Positions 16,712 to 26,779 of a stretch of 64,000 nt of DNA are shown here, piece after piece (positions within the stretch are counted from its first letter, which is position 1; each line of letters begins with the position of its first letter). The stretch comes from Cylindrotheca closterium (taxonomy: Eukaryota; Bacillariophyta; Bacillariophyceae; Bacillariales; Bacillariaceae). Location of the stretch: the NCBI GenBank assembly GCA_933822405.4, contig CAKOGP040002114.1:106193-170192 (forward strand). Direction: 5' to 3'. The notes under the pieces were generated by a model. That model searched no databases, had not been told where the DNA came from, and saw only the letters and a program-made list of their open reading frames with translations. A program made the position numbers and the translations under genes.

Positions 16712-19360
16712 ATGCTTTTAAAGAAAACTGGCGAAAGTGCTCCTGATGCGTCCGAAGAGTCTTCGTCTGAAGATTCTTCATCTCCTTTACAGCGAGATGC
16801 CGAAACAGAATTGCAAAACACCGACAACAATGACGACAACAGTGGTTCTGAAGACTTTGAAGAAGGTCTTAATGATGAAGTATCTCAGGAAACCGACGAC
16901 AAGATGGACGCAAGAAATCAAAAGTCTAGGGAGCCGCTGAAAACAGGTACAATCAAGCCTCAAGAAGGAAACGACGCGGACGCAAAAGCGGCGCCTTCCG
17001 ATTCCAATTTCGATGAATCCATGGAGAATGGTGCTAATGGGGAAATATCAGAAGCAGATTCAGATGAAGAAGTATCATCTGAACCTTTGGAAGAAGCAAA
17101 AAAGGCCAAGGATCTGCTTCTCAAAAAGAAATTGATAGAGCGACAACAGAAACGGAATAATGGGCCAAGGGATCCTTCCATCAAGCGCTTTCGCAACATT
17201 GATTTATTCAGCTTGAAGAAACGACACTCAAAATCAGATCTATTCGAAGGGGAAGAAGGCGAAGAAGGGGACGATTGCGAGGGTAGCGGCAGCGGTAGCG
17301 ACGAGGGAAGCCAAAATGAAAATGTGGACAATTCACCCACAACAAATGATTTGGAGAATTCGGATTCCAAGAAGACCTCAAGTGCCGAAACAGAAAGTGC
17401 ATCCGAGCCTTCAGTCCCAGATACTGCCAATATCGAAGGTACAGGTACACACTCGGAACAGGAGGAAATCAGGCATGCTTCGGAAGCACAACAAGCAGAG
17501 CAGGAGGAGGCAACTGATCCGACTAATCCAACTGATCCAGCTGCTGGAAACGATGAAACAAACGACGGCTCACAGACTCTAACTTTTCTTGACGAAGCTT
17601 CCTTAGGGGGCAAAATTATGCACAAAGGAGACGAGTCACAAAGTGTTGCAGAACCTGAAGCAAGGACTAGAGAAGAAGGACATGGTGAAAATGACAGCTC
17701 AAGCGATTCCGCAAGGCCAACAAAAGTGGAAGCCCCGGCGAGTAGTGAACGAGATGCGATGGATGAAAAATCTGGAGATGCAGCCAATCAGGACGACAAA
17801 TCGAAATCTAAAAAGTCAAAAGATTCCAAGGATTCTAAGGATTCCAAGAAAATGAAATCCAAGAAGAAGGAAAAGCGTAAGGACAAAAAGTCCAAATCCA
17901 GAAAGTCGACTTCCAAGAAGACAAAGCCAAAGAGAAAATCACACGGATCGGCGGGATCACAACGTCTACAAGGAAAGCGACCGAGTGTGCCTCTTGATAC
18001 ATTGGACGAACAAAGCGCGCATGATCCAGATCCACATGCGGGCAAAGATCCCAGACAGAGTGAAACAACCCTTTCTTTGCTACTGAATTCGATTGAACAG
18101 GCCCATGTTGTGTCAAAATCAAACCAGACCGTGGGAGAATATTCAGCTGGGTCATTCATTTCCGATACGGGATGGTCTGACGGCACAAGCTCCTCCTATG
18201 ACACTGATGAAGATGACATTTCACTGTCCTCGAGCGGCTCTCTGAAAGCTGAACAGGACAACGGAGAAGAACATGAAAAGGAGGATACCGCAAATCAGAT
18301 CTCAGACCCACCCGTGGAACAGCAAGTCGACGAAGTTCCTCCGGCTCCAGAGAAGGACCAGTCGTCTCCTAAGCTTGCAAACACACACATCGTCAAGAGG
18401 CTTTTTGGAAAGAAGAAATATGATTCCTTGGAGGGAGATGCGGATGTGGTTCAGAAGTCGCCTTCCGCTCGAGAGGCTACAACGCCTCGGAAATCTACCT
18501 CTTTGAATATTGTCGCAAACCTTTTCCGTCGAAGGAAGCAAAAACCTGATGTTCTCAAGACACCGGAGGATGATTCTGAACTTGAAAAAAATGCAGGGGA
18601 AGCAAAGGAGGAGGAGACGAACGATACAGACGGCGCCAACGAAGTAGAAAGACAGCAATCTCCAAAGTCAGGCGCAGAAATAGCCGAAGATGAAAACATA
18701 GAGGGAGGTGCATCAGGAGAAGCCGCTTCAAACGATGAAGACGAAGCAGTTCCTTCTTTGCAAGTGGAGACAGCGGCGAGCCAGGAAGACAGTAAAGTGG
18801 ATGGCTCTGGAGAAATCACATTAAATGAAGAAAATGCAGAGGAACTGAGCGCAGAAAGCAATGCTGCTACTCCTTTGCTGCAGAATGATGGAAATGTTGA
18901 GGGTCGATCAGAGGATGGTGAGCATCCAAACGTGCAAGGTGTCGAAGAGAATGGTGGAGTTGGGAGTACGAAAGAGAAACATAAGACGCATCCGAAAAAG
19001 AAAGATGGCCAAACCAAAAAGAAAAAAGACAAAGCCGTGTCAGGTAATCGGGACCGAAGTGACTCCGCACCAGATGATCCCAGTGCTGTGGCGTCTACTA
19101 GTGCTGATAGGAGAAAAGAGAAAGAGGGAGGTTCAAAGAAGCGTTCCAAATCTGCTGCAAGTGGCAAAAAGAGACGAAAACCTATAGATTCAAACAAAGA
19201 GAAGGATTCTTCTCCAGGACAGGAAGCAAAGGCTTTAGCCAAGAAGAAGACAAAAAAGCCAGTCCAAAATCGAGCTACTCTAGAATTAGGAGTTGAACAA
19301 GAAGAGGAGGAGGAAGAGGTTTCAAAAGCAAAGGCCAAACGAAAAACGGCGGTAGTGTGA
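16712..19360 (+). CDS. Disordered acidic/basic Ser-Glu-Lys-rich protein
   Basis: 882 aa, single exon, nearly all low complexity. Acidic Ser/Glu/Asp blocks (residues 1-300) alternate with Lys/Ser blocks (about 368-415, SKKSKDSKDSKDSKK, and about 760-840). No signal peptide or TM. Three short hydrophobic/basic modules interrupt the disorder: NIDLFSLKKRHSKSDLFEG (near 162), IVKRLFGKKKYDSLEG (near 560) and IVANLFRRRKQKPDVLK (near 600), suggesting a repeated linear motif of form I-x2-LF-x3-K/R followed by an acidic patch. The composition fits a nuclear or nucleolar scaffold, or a phosphoprotein; no enzymatic function is supported. No upstream in-frame ATG improves the start. Confidence 0.75.
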   Translation: MLLKKTGESAPDASEESSSEDSSSPLQRDAETELQNTDNNDDNSGSEDFEEGLNDEVSQETDDKMDARNQKSREPLKTGTIKPQEGNDADAKAAPSDSNFDESMENGANGEISEADSDEEVSSEPLEEAKKAKDLLLKKKLIERQQKRNNGPRDPSIKRFRNIDLFSLKKRHSKSDLFEGEEGEEGDDCEGSGSGSDEGSQNENVDNSPTTNDLENSDSKKTSSAETESASEPSVPDTANIEGTGTHSEQEEIRHASEAQQAEQEEATDPTNPTDPAAGNDETNDGSQTLTFLDEASLGGKIMHKGDESQSVAEPEARTREEGHGENDSSSDSARPTKVEAPASSERDAMDEKSGDAANQDDKSKSKKSKDSKDSKDSKKMKSKKKEKRKDKKSKSRKSTSKKTKPKRKSHGSAGSQRLQGKRPSVPLDTLDEQSAHDPDPHAGKDPRQSETTLSLLLNSIEQAHVVSKSNQTVGEYSAGSFISDTGWSDGTSSSYDTDEDDISLSSSGSLKAEQDNGEEHEKEDTANQISDPPVEQQVDEVPPAPEKDQSSPKLANTHIVKRLFGKKKYDSLEGDADVVQKSPSAREATTPRKSTSLNIVANLFRRRKQKPDVLKTPEDDSELEKNAGEAKEEETNDTDGANEVERQQSPKSGAEIAEDENIEGGASGEAASNDEDEAVPSLQVETAASQEDSKVDGSGEITLNEENAEELSAESNAATPLLQNDGNVEGRSEDGEHPNVQGVEENGGVGSTKEKHKTHPKKKDGQTKKKKDKAVSGNRDRSDSAPDDPSAVASTSADRRKEKEGGSKKRSKSAASGKKRRKPIDSNKEKDSSPGQEAKALAKKKTKKPVQNRATLELGVEQEEEEEEVSKAKAKRKTAVV

Positions 19361-20328
19361 TAAAAACTAACTGCTTAAAAAGGAATGTGCTTCGATTACC
19401 GTCGAGACTGTGTGCGTGTGTGCTTTTGTTAGGTTACTGTCCTGTGATTCGCAGTTTGGGGACATTTGCATTCTATATATATTGGTTACCGGTAATTGAT
19501 CGGCACCAGGGACGCACCACAACGTCAAACGCACGCCCGAGATCTGTTCGTTCTAACCCATCGGGGGGCAGACGGCCCTGATCAGGGCCAAGTCCCAAAA
19601 ATTGAACACAACATATCCGTTGAATTGCTTAATGATGGAATTAGACAATACAATTTTACACACCTATTACCTTAATATAGTGGAACCTTTATTCAAAAAT
19701 TTGGGTTTCTCAGGTGATGTTCTCGAGCCACGAGATTTAATTTTCTTTTTCGACCGAATCTGTTGGGATATGACGAAATATGAGTTTTTACGTTCCAAAA
19801 GAAACTATTCAAGTACGAGATTTTCGACACGTGCGATCGAACTTTGATCGTGCGCGATGTCGGGATTCGACGCAAGTATGCCGGACGCAAGTCTGTCGGA
19901 CAATCTGTATCCACACAAACGGGAAAAGATCCTGTACAAGTGTAATATTGATGGTGTGTACGAAGCAGTAGGGAATAATGCAAGATATCCCAAAGTACTG
20001 CATTCAACACAGAATTGTCGTAGAAGTCGAATCGAGTTCTGTAAACAAGGGACTTTCCAAGGGAAAATCGTCGAACTCACTTTTGTGATTGAATCATCAA
20101 TTCAAGCCAAACATTAATCAAATAGGAACAATTTCACTCAAAGTATACCTAGACACAGGAGAACTATTGTCGTGAAAGTGTTGTACAATCGATTAGAATT
20201 TAGATTGCAGAGAGTTTGTTCTGAGCGCTAAAGGCACTCACGATAGAGCACATTTTGCTTTATTCTAACATTCAATCACAAAAGGCAACAAAACAAATTT
20301 ACGTCAAGAACAGCACTATGTCAACGGG

Positions 20329-20748
20329 GTGAAACTGGTTGAGTGTCTCGATGGTAAGGAGAGGATCCTGGGTGAGGGACTAATGACCAATTGGACAAAT
20401 AGCGAAGGTTGTGAGATAATCACCCCAGTGCCTAGTCAACTAAGTAAGAGATATACGGAATATACAGAGCCAAGAGAACGGTGGGTTTGCACAAGTACGC
20501 TAGGTTTACAGAGTCCTTGCCAGTTGAGCTTGAGTGTACGGAGAGAGAGAGAGATATGCGAGGCTGAGACTGTATGTAGATATTGGGATGTGACGGAGAT
20601 GTGTGATATTACAAAGAATTCAGAGGTGCTACTATATGAGAATAACTGTCTGGCTGTCGAATACATCAAAAGAGGCGGATTGGACGCAGAGTTTAACAAA
20701 GAATGGTTGTGTCAACCACATAACACTGATCTGATTAGAAAAAAATAA
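20329..20748 (+). CDS. Unrecognised 139-aa ORF, possibly part of a decayed element
   Basis: The longest open frame in the gene-poor island. It starts at an in-frame M (MKLVECLDGKERILGEG) or continues from an upstream exon. It has eight cysteines and mixed polar composition unlike a random A/T-rich ORF. No signal peptide, TM or known domain. It could be an exon of a small gene or a fragment of an integrated element. Confidence 0.2.
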   Translation: MKLVECLDGKERILGEGLMTNWTNSEGCEIITPVPSQLSKRYTEYTEPRERWVCTSTLGLQSPCQLSLSVRREREICEAETVCRYWDVTEMCDITKNSEVLLYENNCLAVEYIKRGGLDAEFNKEWLCQPHNTDLIRKK

Positions 20749-21452
20749 AAAAATGATGGAGACAAACAAAGTGAACAGGACAGAGCACAGTGCAATCGGC
20801 GGCTAACAAACTGTATGTTCATAAAAGATTCTTGCTCCCAAGGTTATTACTATAATACACTGTATTTGCACACTGATGCGTTCCAGGTATGGCCGAGGTA
20901 CCACGTTGGAGCTGGTTACGATCACAAAGACGCCGGACAAACCACGAGAATACGGCCATCGGTTGCATCAGGTAGTACCAGCAAATGTATGGGGTGGTAA
21001 TTTAGATCCCTTCAGCTTAGGAGCCCGGTGGATAACTCGAGGACAGGACCATTCATGTTTGCTAGCCTCCTGGTACACATTGATCACGATATGGAATACT
21101 CGCATTGAGCAGTGTAAACATTAGGACGTCGAGCGATGCAAACACAGCATCACAAATAAAGCTAAGAACGGCACTATCCTGTATCCTGTAAACTTGTTCT
21201 ACTATTTATAATATTATAATACACTACACAGCTTTCTATTCTTCTGGTCGGTCTTCTAGCATGAATTGCAAAGTCTTTATTCTCATTGGTACGACCGTGT
21301 TGTGTAAAGAAGGGGGAATCATGTGGACCCTTTAGGATTTTCTTGCCTGGCAACAATCCTACCAGTACGAGTAACAGTGTAGGCCATTGTGGAAACAAAC
21401 AGCACTTGCGTTTGCATCCATCTCGTAGTCTTTTTTCTCCTCTCTACCAAGA

Positions 21453-21484
21453 GGTAGGTAGGTAGGTAGGTAGGTAGGTAGGTA
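21453..21484. repeat. (GGTA)8 microsatellite
   Basis: Eight perfect tandem GGTA units, followed by a degenerate GATAGGGTAGGTA. It sits 44 bp beyond the stop codon of the DMT transporter gene, probably in its 3' UTR. Confidence 0.95.
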
Positions 21485-21527
21485 GATAGGGTAGGTACAG
21501 TCGACAGTCGCAGTGATAGGTCGCCTA

Positions 21528-22835
21528 TCATAGTGATTCTTCCGCACCCTTCAATTTTGGCTTCGGAGCATCCGCGGTCGCCGCCAAAAAGAGAGCCCCC
21601 AAAAACGCACCTCCACCGACAAATCCTTGGACTCCCATGACTTCCCCTATAAATACAAAGTTCAATATGGATGCCCAAAGAGGTTGCGACGCAAAAATGG
21701 TCTGCGCTCTTGTTGGTCCAACACTTTGCATACCACCGACTTGCAAGAAAGTAGCCAAAGCATTGACAATCAATCCACTCCACAACACCACAGGAATCAT
21801 GACAGCGAGATCTGGACCGGAGGTGATGTAGTTGACAACATCTTCTCGAACAAAAATAGCACATAGCAAGATGGAAAGGATGGCTTGGAATCCAACCTTG
21901 ATAGTGACCAACTCAGTTCTTGGAACCTCACGTCCCCAATAAAATGTCTGAATGTCATACAGCGAGTAAAAAAAAGCTGCTCCGAGGACTAGTGAGTCAC
22001 CCAATTGCATTTGCGCGGCATCAACCGCTACGTCGCTAGCCCCGGATGGATCCTGTGTGAAACCAATGATTCCTGCAAGTGCCAAAACAACAGCAAGCTT
22101 AATCTGGGTGGGTATCTTTTCTCCCCGAAGACCTTGAATAACAGGGACAATCAAGGTAGTCAATTGCAAAAGAAAGGCTCCGTGGTTAGCGGTTGTCAAT
22201 GCCATTCCATAGATGTGACATGTCGTTCCAAGACCCTTCCACAATCCCAGTTCAATGCCACCGCGGAATGATTGCTGTGACCATTTCTCCCCTGATGAGC
22301 CGGCAAGAGCGCTGGAAGATTCTACACTCGAATCGAGCAAGGATCCTCCAGCCAAGAGGCCTGTGAAAGCCACGACACTCACAATGGCATTCAGAAATAG
22401 TGGTGGCGGACTATTTCCAGAAGCAAAGACAGTGTGCCAGACAGGGGCGAGGGAAGCGTTCAACAAGGTAATGAAACCAATGATGGCAATTCCTTTCTTG
22501 TATTCACCATCCAACTCTTCTTCAGTGGCGATGTCTCCTGAGACACTGTCGTCAGCTGAACGTGTGACAGGTGATGTAGAGTCTGAGGTTGAGTCTGAGG
22601 TTGAGGCTTCCTTTTCAAGAATCTGCACTCGGTCAGCCATGAAAAGCTGCGACTCAACACTCGTGGGACTCTGAAGTGCATTGTTGTTCTTATCGTTAAA
22701 GGAAGGCGTTTGTGTCTGCGATTTCGACTGAAACTGGAGCTGAAACTGCAGCTGGTTGTTGCGAGCAGAAGGAGCAAACCCACTCGCTGAAGCGCAGAGG
22801 AGCGACAAGATGGCGGCTGTGTTAAGATATTTCAT
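21528..22835 (-). CDS. Plastid-type DMT/EamA transporter
   Basis: 435 aa, single exon. The N-terminus has a signal peptide ending in SASG-FAPSARN, a near-perfect diatom plastid-import junction (ASA-FAP type), followed by a polar Gln/Ser transit region to about residue 100. Then about ten hydrophobic helices in two EamA-like halves: an N-half with GLWKGLGTTCHIYGMALTTANHGAFLLQL and a C-half with LVVLSGLIVNALATFLQVGGMQSVGPTRAQTIFASQPLWASI, the second typical of EamA ends. The family moves small metabolites or drugs; plastid-envelope members carry sugar phosphates, amino acids or nucleotides, but the substrate cannot be read here. It is divergent from the plastid aspartokinase gene across 608 bp. 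Confidence 0.85.
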   Translation of the reverse strand: MKYLNTAAILSLLCASASGFAPSARNNQLQFQLQFQSKSQTQTPSFNDKNNNALQSPTSVESQLFMADRVQILEKEASTSDSTSDSTSPVTRSADDSVSGDIATEEELDGEYKKGIAIIGFITLLNASLAPVWHTVFASGNSPPPLFLNAIVSVVAFTGLLAGGSLLDSSVESSSALAGSSGEKWSQQSFRGGIELGLWKGLGTTCHIYGMALTTANHGAFLLQLTTLIVPVIQGLRGEKIPTQIKLAVVLALAGIIGFTQDPSGASDVAVDAAQMQLGDSLVLGAAFFYSLYDIQTFYWGREVPRTELVTIKVGFQAILSILLCAIFVREDVVNYITSGPDLAVMIPVVLWSGLIVNALATFLQVGGMQSVGPTRAQTIFASQPLWASILNFVFIGEVMGVQGFVGGGAFLGALFLAATADAPKPKLKGAEESL

Positions 22836-23443
22836 TTTTCTCGACTCGGTCTATGAACAATGTATTTTAATATACTGTATTAATACTGTAGGAACTGAGA
22901 AACAAGCAAGGAGGACTGACTGGGTCTAGAAAATAATATGACAAAAGTCGTAGTCTATTTTTCTTCGAGCCAATGACCAGAAATTTGTTTCTTCTGACCG
23001 ATATCCAGAAAAATTGTTAAGGCGGTTCTAGCTTCGAACGTAACGCACCCGTAGAATAAAGTACTACGAAACCAAATTCAAACAGACGTATGTTACTATA
23101 TCTCCAACTCTCCAAATCCCCAAAAAAAGAATTCGAACATCATCCAATCAAAATTAATCGAACAGATGTCGGAATTCGAAAAAATGGAAAAAATGAGTAT
23201 TCTATTTTTTACGACCACATCATGAGTCAGTCAGTCACGCTTTCACTTACAGTAAGACAAAGTCTGTCATCACCCGATTCGATTCATGAATGAAAAATTC
23301 AATCTTGCGTGAATGTTGATTGAGATGTTGAATTTAAAAGTCGGTCTGTACGTAGAGCGTTGAAAAGTACGTGGTGGGAAACTGTGATGGTTTTTGGGCT
23401 TTTGGATAAAATATTTTGACAGTTGAAGTGATAAAATACAACA
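22836..23443. other. Divergent promoter between DMT transporter and AK-HSD genes
   Basis: A 608-bp A/T-rich region between two plastid-protein genes that point away from each other. It contains TGAGTCAGTCAGTCA at 23224-23238 (an AP-1/bZIP-like TGAGTCA core, 211 bp upstream of the AK-HSD start) and a TTTTAATATACTGTATTAATAC stretch near 22865-22887. No gene seen. Shared control of the two genes is possible but unproven. Confidence 0.45.
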
Positions 23444-26441
23444 ATGAAGGCGGTTGCCTCTATTCACCTATTTGCCATCTTGGCGTCTTGGAGTATCACT
23501 GATGCATTTCTGCCCTCTTTGACACCAGTGTCACCATCAGTTTCAACCACAGCTCGATTTTCGACAGTGCTGGTCTCACCAAGGGAAGATATTTCTACCT
23601 TGACAGAGAGTATTCTGACACCCAGGGGATCTCAACACAGCTGGGAAGTCCACAAATTCGGAGGAGCTTCGCTTGCCACAGCAGAACTCTACAAAACTGT
23701 TGGTGATCTTTTGGCTTCAGAGGCTTCTGGAAAAGATAACAGCTCCGGTGCCGTACCAACCATGGCAATCGTCTCGGCTCGGGGAGGCATGACAGATCAA
23801 CTTGTCAAGGTGGTTGATTCTGCGCTTGTGGATTTCAAATTGGCCAAGACGGTGCTGAATGAGGCCGTGGAAGGGCAAATCGATCTCTTGCGAGAGCTGG
23901 CGTCTCCTGAAATCACGGCCAAAATTGAAGCGAACATTCGAAATGATGCCAACGACATCTTGCTACTAGTCCAATCTTTGCGTATGATCAATACAGTCCC
24001 ATCTGTCACCATGGAGGTGGTTACAGGATATGGAGAAATTTGGTCCGCGCAAACCCTGAATGCATATTTGCAAACGAAAAACCTTCCATGCGAATGGATT
24101 GATGCCAGACCCATTCTAATGGTGCAATCAGATAGTTTGGGATTGGGCGAAAAAGGAGCCGCTTCAACTGCTGGTGTCATGCCTTTATGGAAAGAAACAT
24201 CCAATAATCTAGCCACATGGTGGAACACAGTTGGAATGGAACGCGGCATGCTGGACTGTGACTACAAGGCTGGAGTGTCGCCGATTGTGGTCGTCACTGG
24301 CTTTGTGGCCTCCACAATCGATGGAGTGCCCACTACACTGAAGCGATCTGGATCGGATTACTCTGCTACCATTTTTGCAAAAATTTTAGGAGCTTCTCGA
24401 GTCACCATGTGGAAGAATACAAATGGGGTCTACACTGCCGATCCACGTCGGGTTCCAGAAGCATTTTCCATTGACTCGTTGAAGTATGACGAGGCTCTTG
24501 AACTTGCCTATTTCGGAGCTCAGGTTCTTCGTACGTTCATGACACCGCTATGTTTTATTTTGTGGTTGAAAATCTTATCACATCGTCTGATACCTAATCC
24601 TTCTTCCTGCTTGAATTGTAATATTCAGATCCGTCTGCTATGGTTCCTTGCATTGACGACAACATCCCAGTTTACGTTCGTAATATTTTCAATCCTGCAT
24701 TTGAAGGAACTGTTGTACAGGGCCGTTGTCTGACACTCAAAGAGACGGCCTCTTCTGGAAAGAGTGTCAACTGGAGGGCAAAGAAGGTGCGTAATGGTAC
24801 TTTTAGCTTGGCGTTTCGGTGTGGTTGATGTGGTGTCGATGTGCTCATTCGGTTCCTCTCTAGGGTATCATTCCCATCAAAGGCATCACGTCAGTGGATA
24901 AGGTTGCACTAGTTACTTTAGAGGGCGCTTCTGCCATTGGAGGCTCGAGGGTTGCGGAGCGATTCATGGGGGCCATGGCGGATAACAACATTAACGTGCT
25001 CATCATTACTCAAGCCAGCAGCGAGTCATCTATTTGCGTTGCTGTACCTGAAAATGAAGGAGACAAAGCTATCGAAGCTCTTCGGTCCTCCTTCGAATTG
25101 GAGCTTGCCCGTTCCACTGTCGGATCGCTTTCTGTCAACAAGGGCATGTCGATTGTTGCAATTGTTGGTGAAGGAATGAATTCGTCTTCAGGCATTTCGG
25201 CTACCTTTATGTCGTCCATGGCTCGCGCAAATGTCAACATTCGACTTATTGCACAGGGATCGTCGGAACGTCAAATTGCTGTAGTAGTAGACAAGGATGA
25301 CGCAACGCGAGCCCTGCGAGCTGCCCATATGGCATTTACACTTTCCGAAACAACTGCTAGTGTTGCCTTGATTGGAAGCTCTGGATCTATCGGAAAGGCT
25401 TTCGTCAAGCAACTCAAGACACAACGACGCACGTTGATTGATGAACTTGGCATTTGTCCCCGAGTCATGATTGCTGCTAATAGCAAGAAAATGGCCATCG
25501 CCGAGACAGCCAAGGGGCTTCCGATCGACCAATTGGATGGATTACTAGATGGAGATTTGGTAGCAACTTCGGACTTGGATCGTATCAGCGAGGAAATTGA
25601 AGCCAATGTGAACCCACATCGTGTCGTGATTGATTGCACCAACAACGAAAAAGTGGCCAAGTATTACGAACGTTGGATGTCATCTGGCATCGACATCATC
25701 AGTCCAAACCGACAAATTGTTGCGGGGCCTTTGGATCGTTACTCGCGAGTCTGTGAAGCCCAACGCGAAAGCAATTCAAATTGGCAGTATTCCAGCAGTG
25801 TTGGATCAGCACTCCCTGTCATTGAAACGCTTCGTGACTTGGTTGAAACAGGAGATAAAGTACACAAAATCCGAGGATCCGTGAGTTGTACTTTGGCTTA
25901 CATCCTCAGTACCTTTGACGAAGAAACTAGCTTTTCAGAAGCGTTGGCACAAGCCGTCGAGAAGGAGTTTACCGAGAAGGATATCCGACAAGATCTTTCC
26001 GGTTCTGACATGGCACGGAAGGTTGTCATTTTGGCACGCCAACTCGGAATCAACGTGGGATTGGAAGATGTTGAAGTGGAATCATTCATTACGGAAGAGA
26101 TGGCTTCAAATGATAATTTGAAGGCGGGTGATTTGCAATCTATTGATGCAGAAATGCTTGAAAAGTATAGGGAAGCGGCTGCAGACGGCCGCGAGCTTCG
26201 TTATAAATTTGAAATCACCAAGGAGACTGGAAAATGTAGATGTTTCCTCGAAGCCGTTGATAACAGAGATCCACTTTTCAGGTTAAAGAATATCGAGAAT
26301 CTTGTTGCATTCGAAACGGATCGCTACTCGGCTTCTCCATTGATTATCAAGGGTGCTGCAGCCGGTCCAGATCTCACAGCAGCTGGTATCTTCTCGGACT
26401 TTTTGAGATTGACACGAGCATACTCATCAGAGCAGGCATAG
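23444..26441 (+). CDS. Bifunctional aspartokinase / homoserine dehydrogenase, plastid-targeted
   Basis: Three exons, 23444-24530, 24629-24786 and 24864-26441, with GT-AG introns of 98 and 77 nt; 940 aa. The signal peptide ends TDA-FLPSLTP, a diatom plastid-import type. The aspartokinase domain begins WEVHKFGGASLATAE (KFGG nucleotide motif) and the first splice rebuilds AQVLHPSAM. Two ACT-type regulatory repeats follow (VALVTLEGA...ITQASSESS and MSIVAIVGEGMNSSSGIS...IAQGSSERQ). The homoserine dehydrogenase half has the nucleotide-binding VALIGSSGSIGKAF, SPNRQIVAG, and the VGSALPVIETLRDLV and GSVSCTLAYILSTF segments. It catalyses the first and third steps from aspartate to threonine, methionine and isoleucine. 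The ACT pair predicts threonine feedback control, as in the plant and enteric fused enzymes. Domain order and length are normal. Confidence 0.97.
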
Positions 26442-26779
26442 ACCGTTTGTTACTATTTATTGCTTTAGATACAGTATGTACCGGTATACTCTCTTTTATT
26501 TCACAACTCTAGACTCTACTGTACTTTCGATGGCATGGGTCATTTCAATGAATGTCCATTTGGTGAATAGTGTGACTTTGGATCTCGAAAGAATGCTCTG
26601 CACGCTCGTTGATATTTCTAGCAGACAAAATTGTCCACTTTTATTGGCCGAAACGCAACACAGGCCAGGCAGACGGTGCGTCTAACTGCCATGTATTCTG
26701 TATGTTCAATGTTCAGATGTAGTTTGGGGTTATTTGGGGAGAGGATTTCACGTGAACTTCAGAAAAGCAAAAAGCAACC
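26442..26779. other. Intergenic region between AK-HSD and GSIII
   Basis: About 340 bp on the same strand between two amino-acid metabolism genes. A TACCGGTA palindrome lies at 26479-26486, shortly after the AK-HSD stop. A 69-aa ORF (26476-26685) is not supported. The GSIII promoter should lie here. Confidence 0.5.

Larger units (their letters stand above)
19361..21527. other. Gene-poor island with unrecognised short ORFs
   Basis: A 2.2-kb stretch without a supported gene. Plus-strand ORFs at 19602-19847 (81 aa), 19857-20117 (86 aa), 20329-20748 (139 aa, eight Cys, TEPRERWVCTSTLGL) and 20876-21124 (82 aa) follow each other in different frames and might be pieces of one decayed element or multi-exon gene. 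I recognise no domain, target-site duplication or terminal repeat. A TACCGGTA palindrome lies at 19487-19494, and the (GGTA)8 microsatellite lies at its right end. Confidence 0.4.

Noticed and set aside
16960..19338. Long minus-strand ORFs antisense to the disordered protein gene
   Set aside because: Ser/Phe-rich mirror of a Glu/Lys-rich sense gene, with no start-codon or domain support.
21453..21484. (GGTA)n tract considered as telomere-like or interstitial repeat
   Set aside because: Diatom telomere repeats are TTAGGG-type; this is an ordinary microsatellite in a 3' flank.
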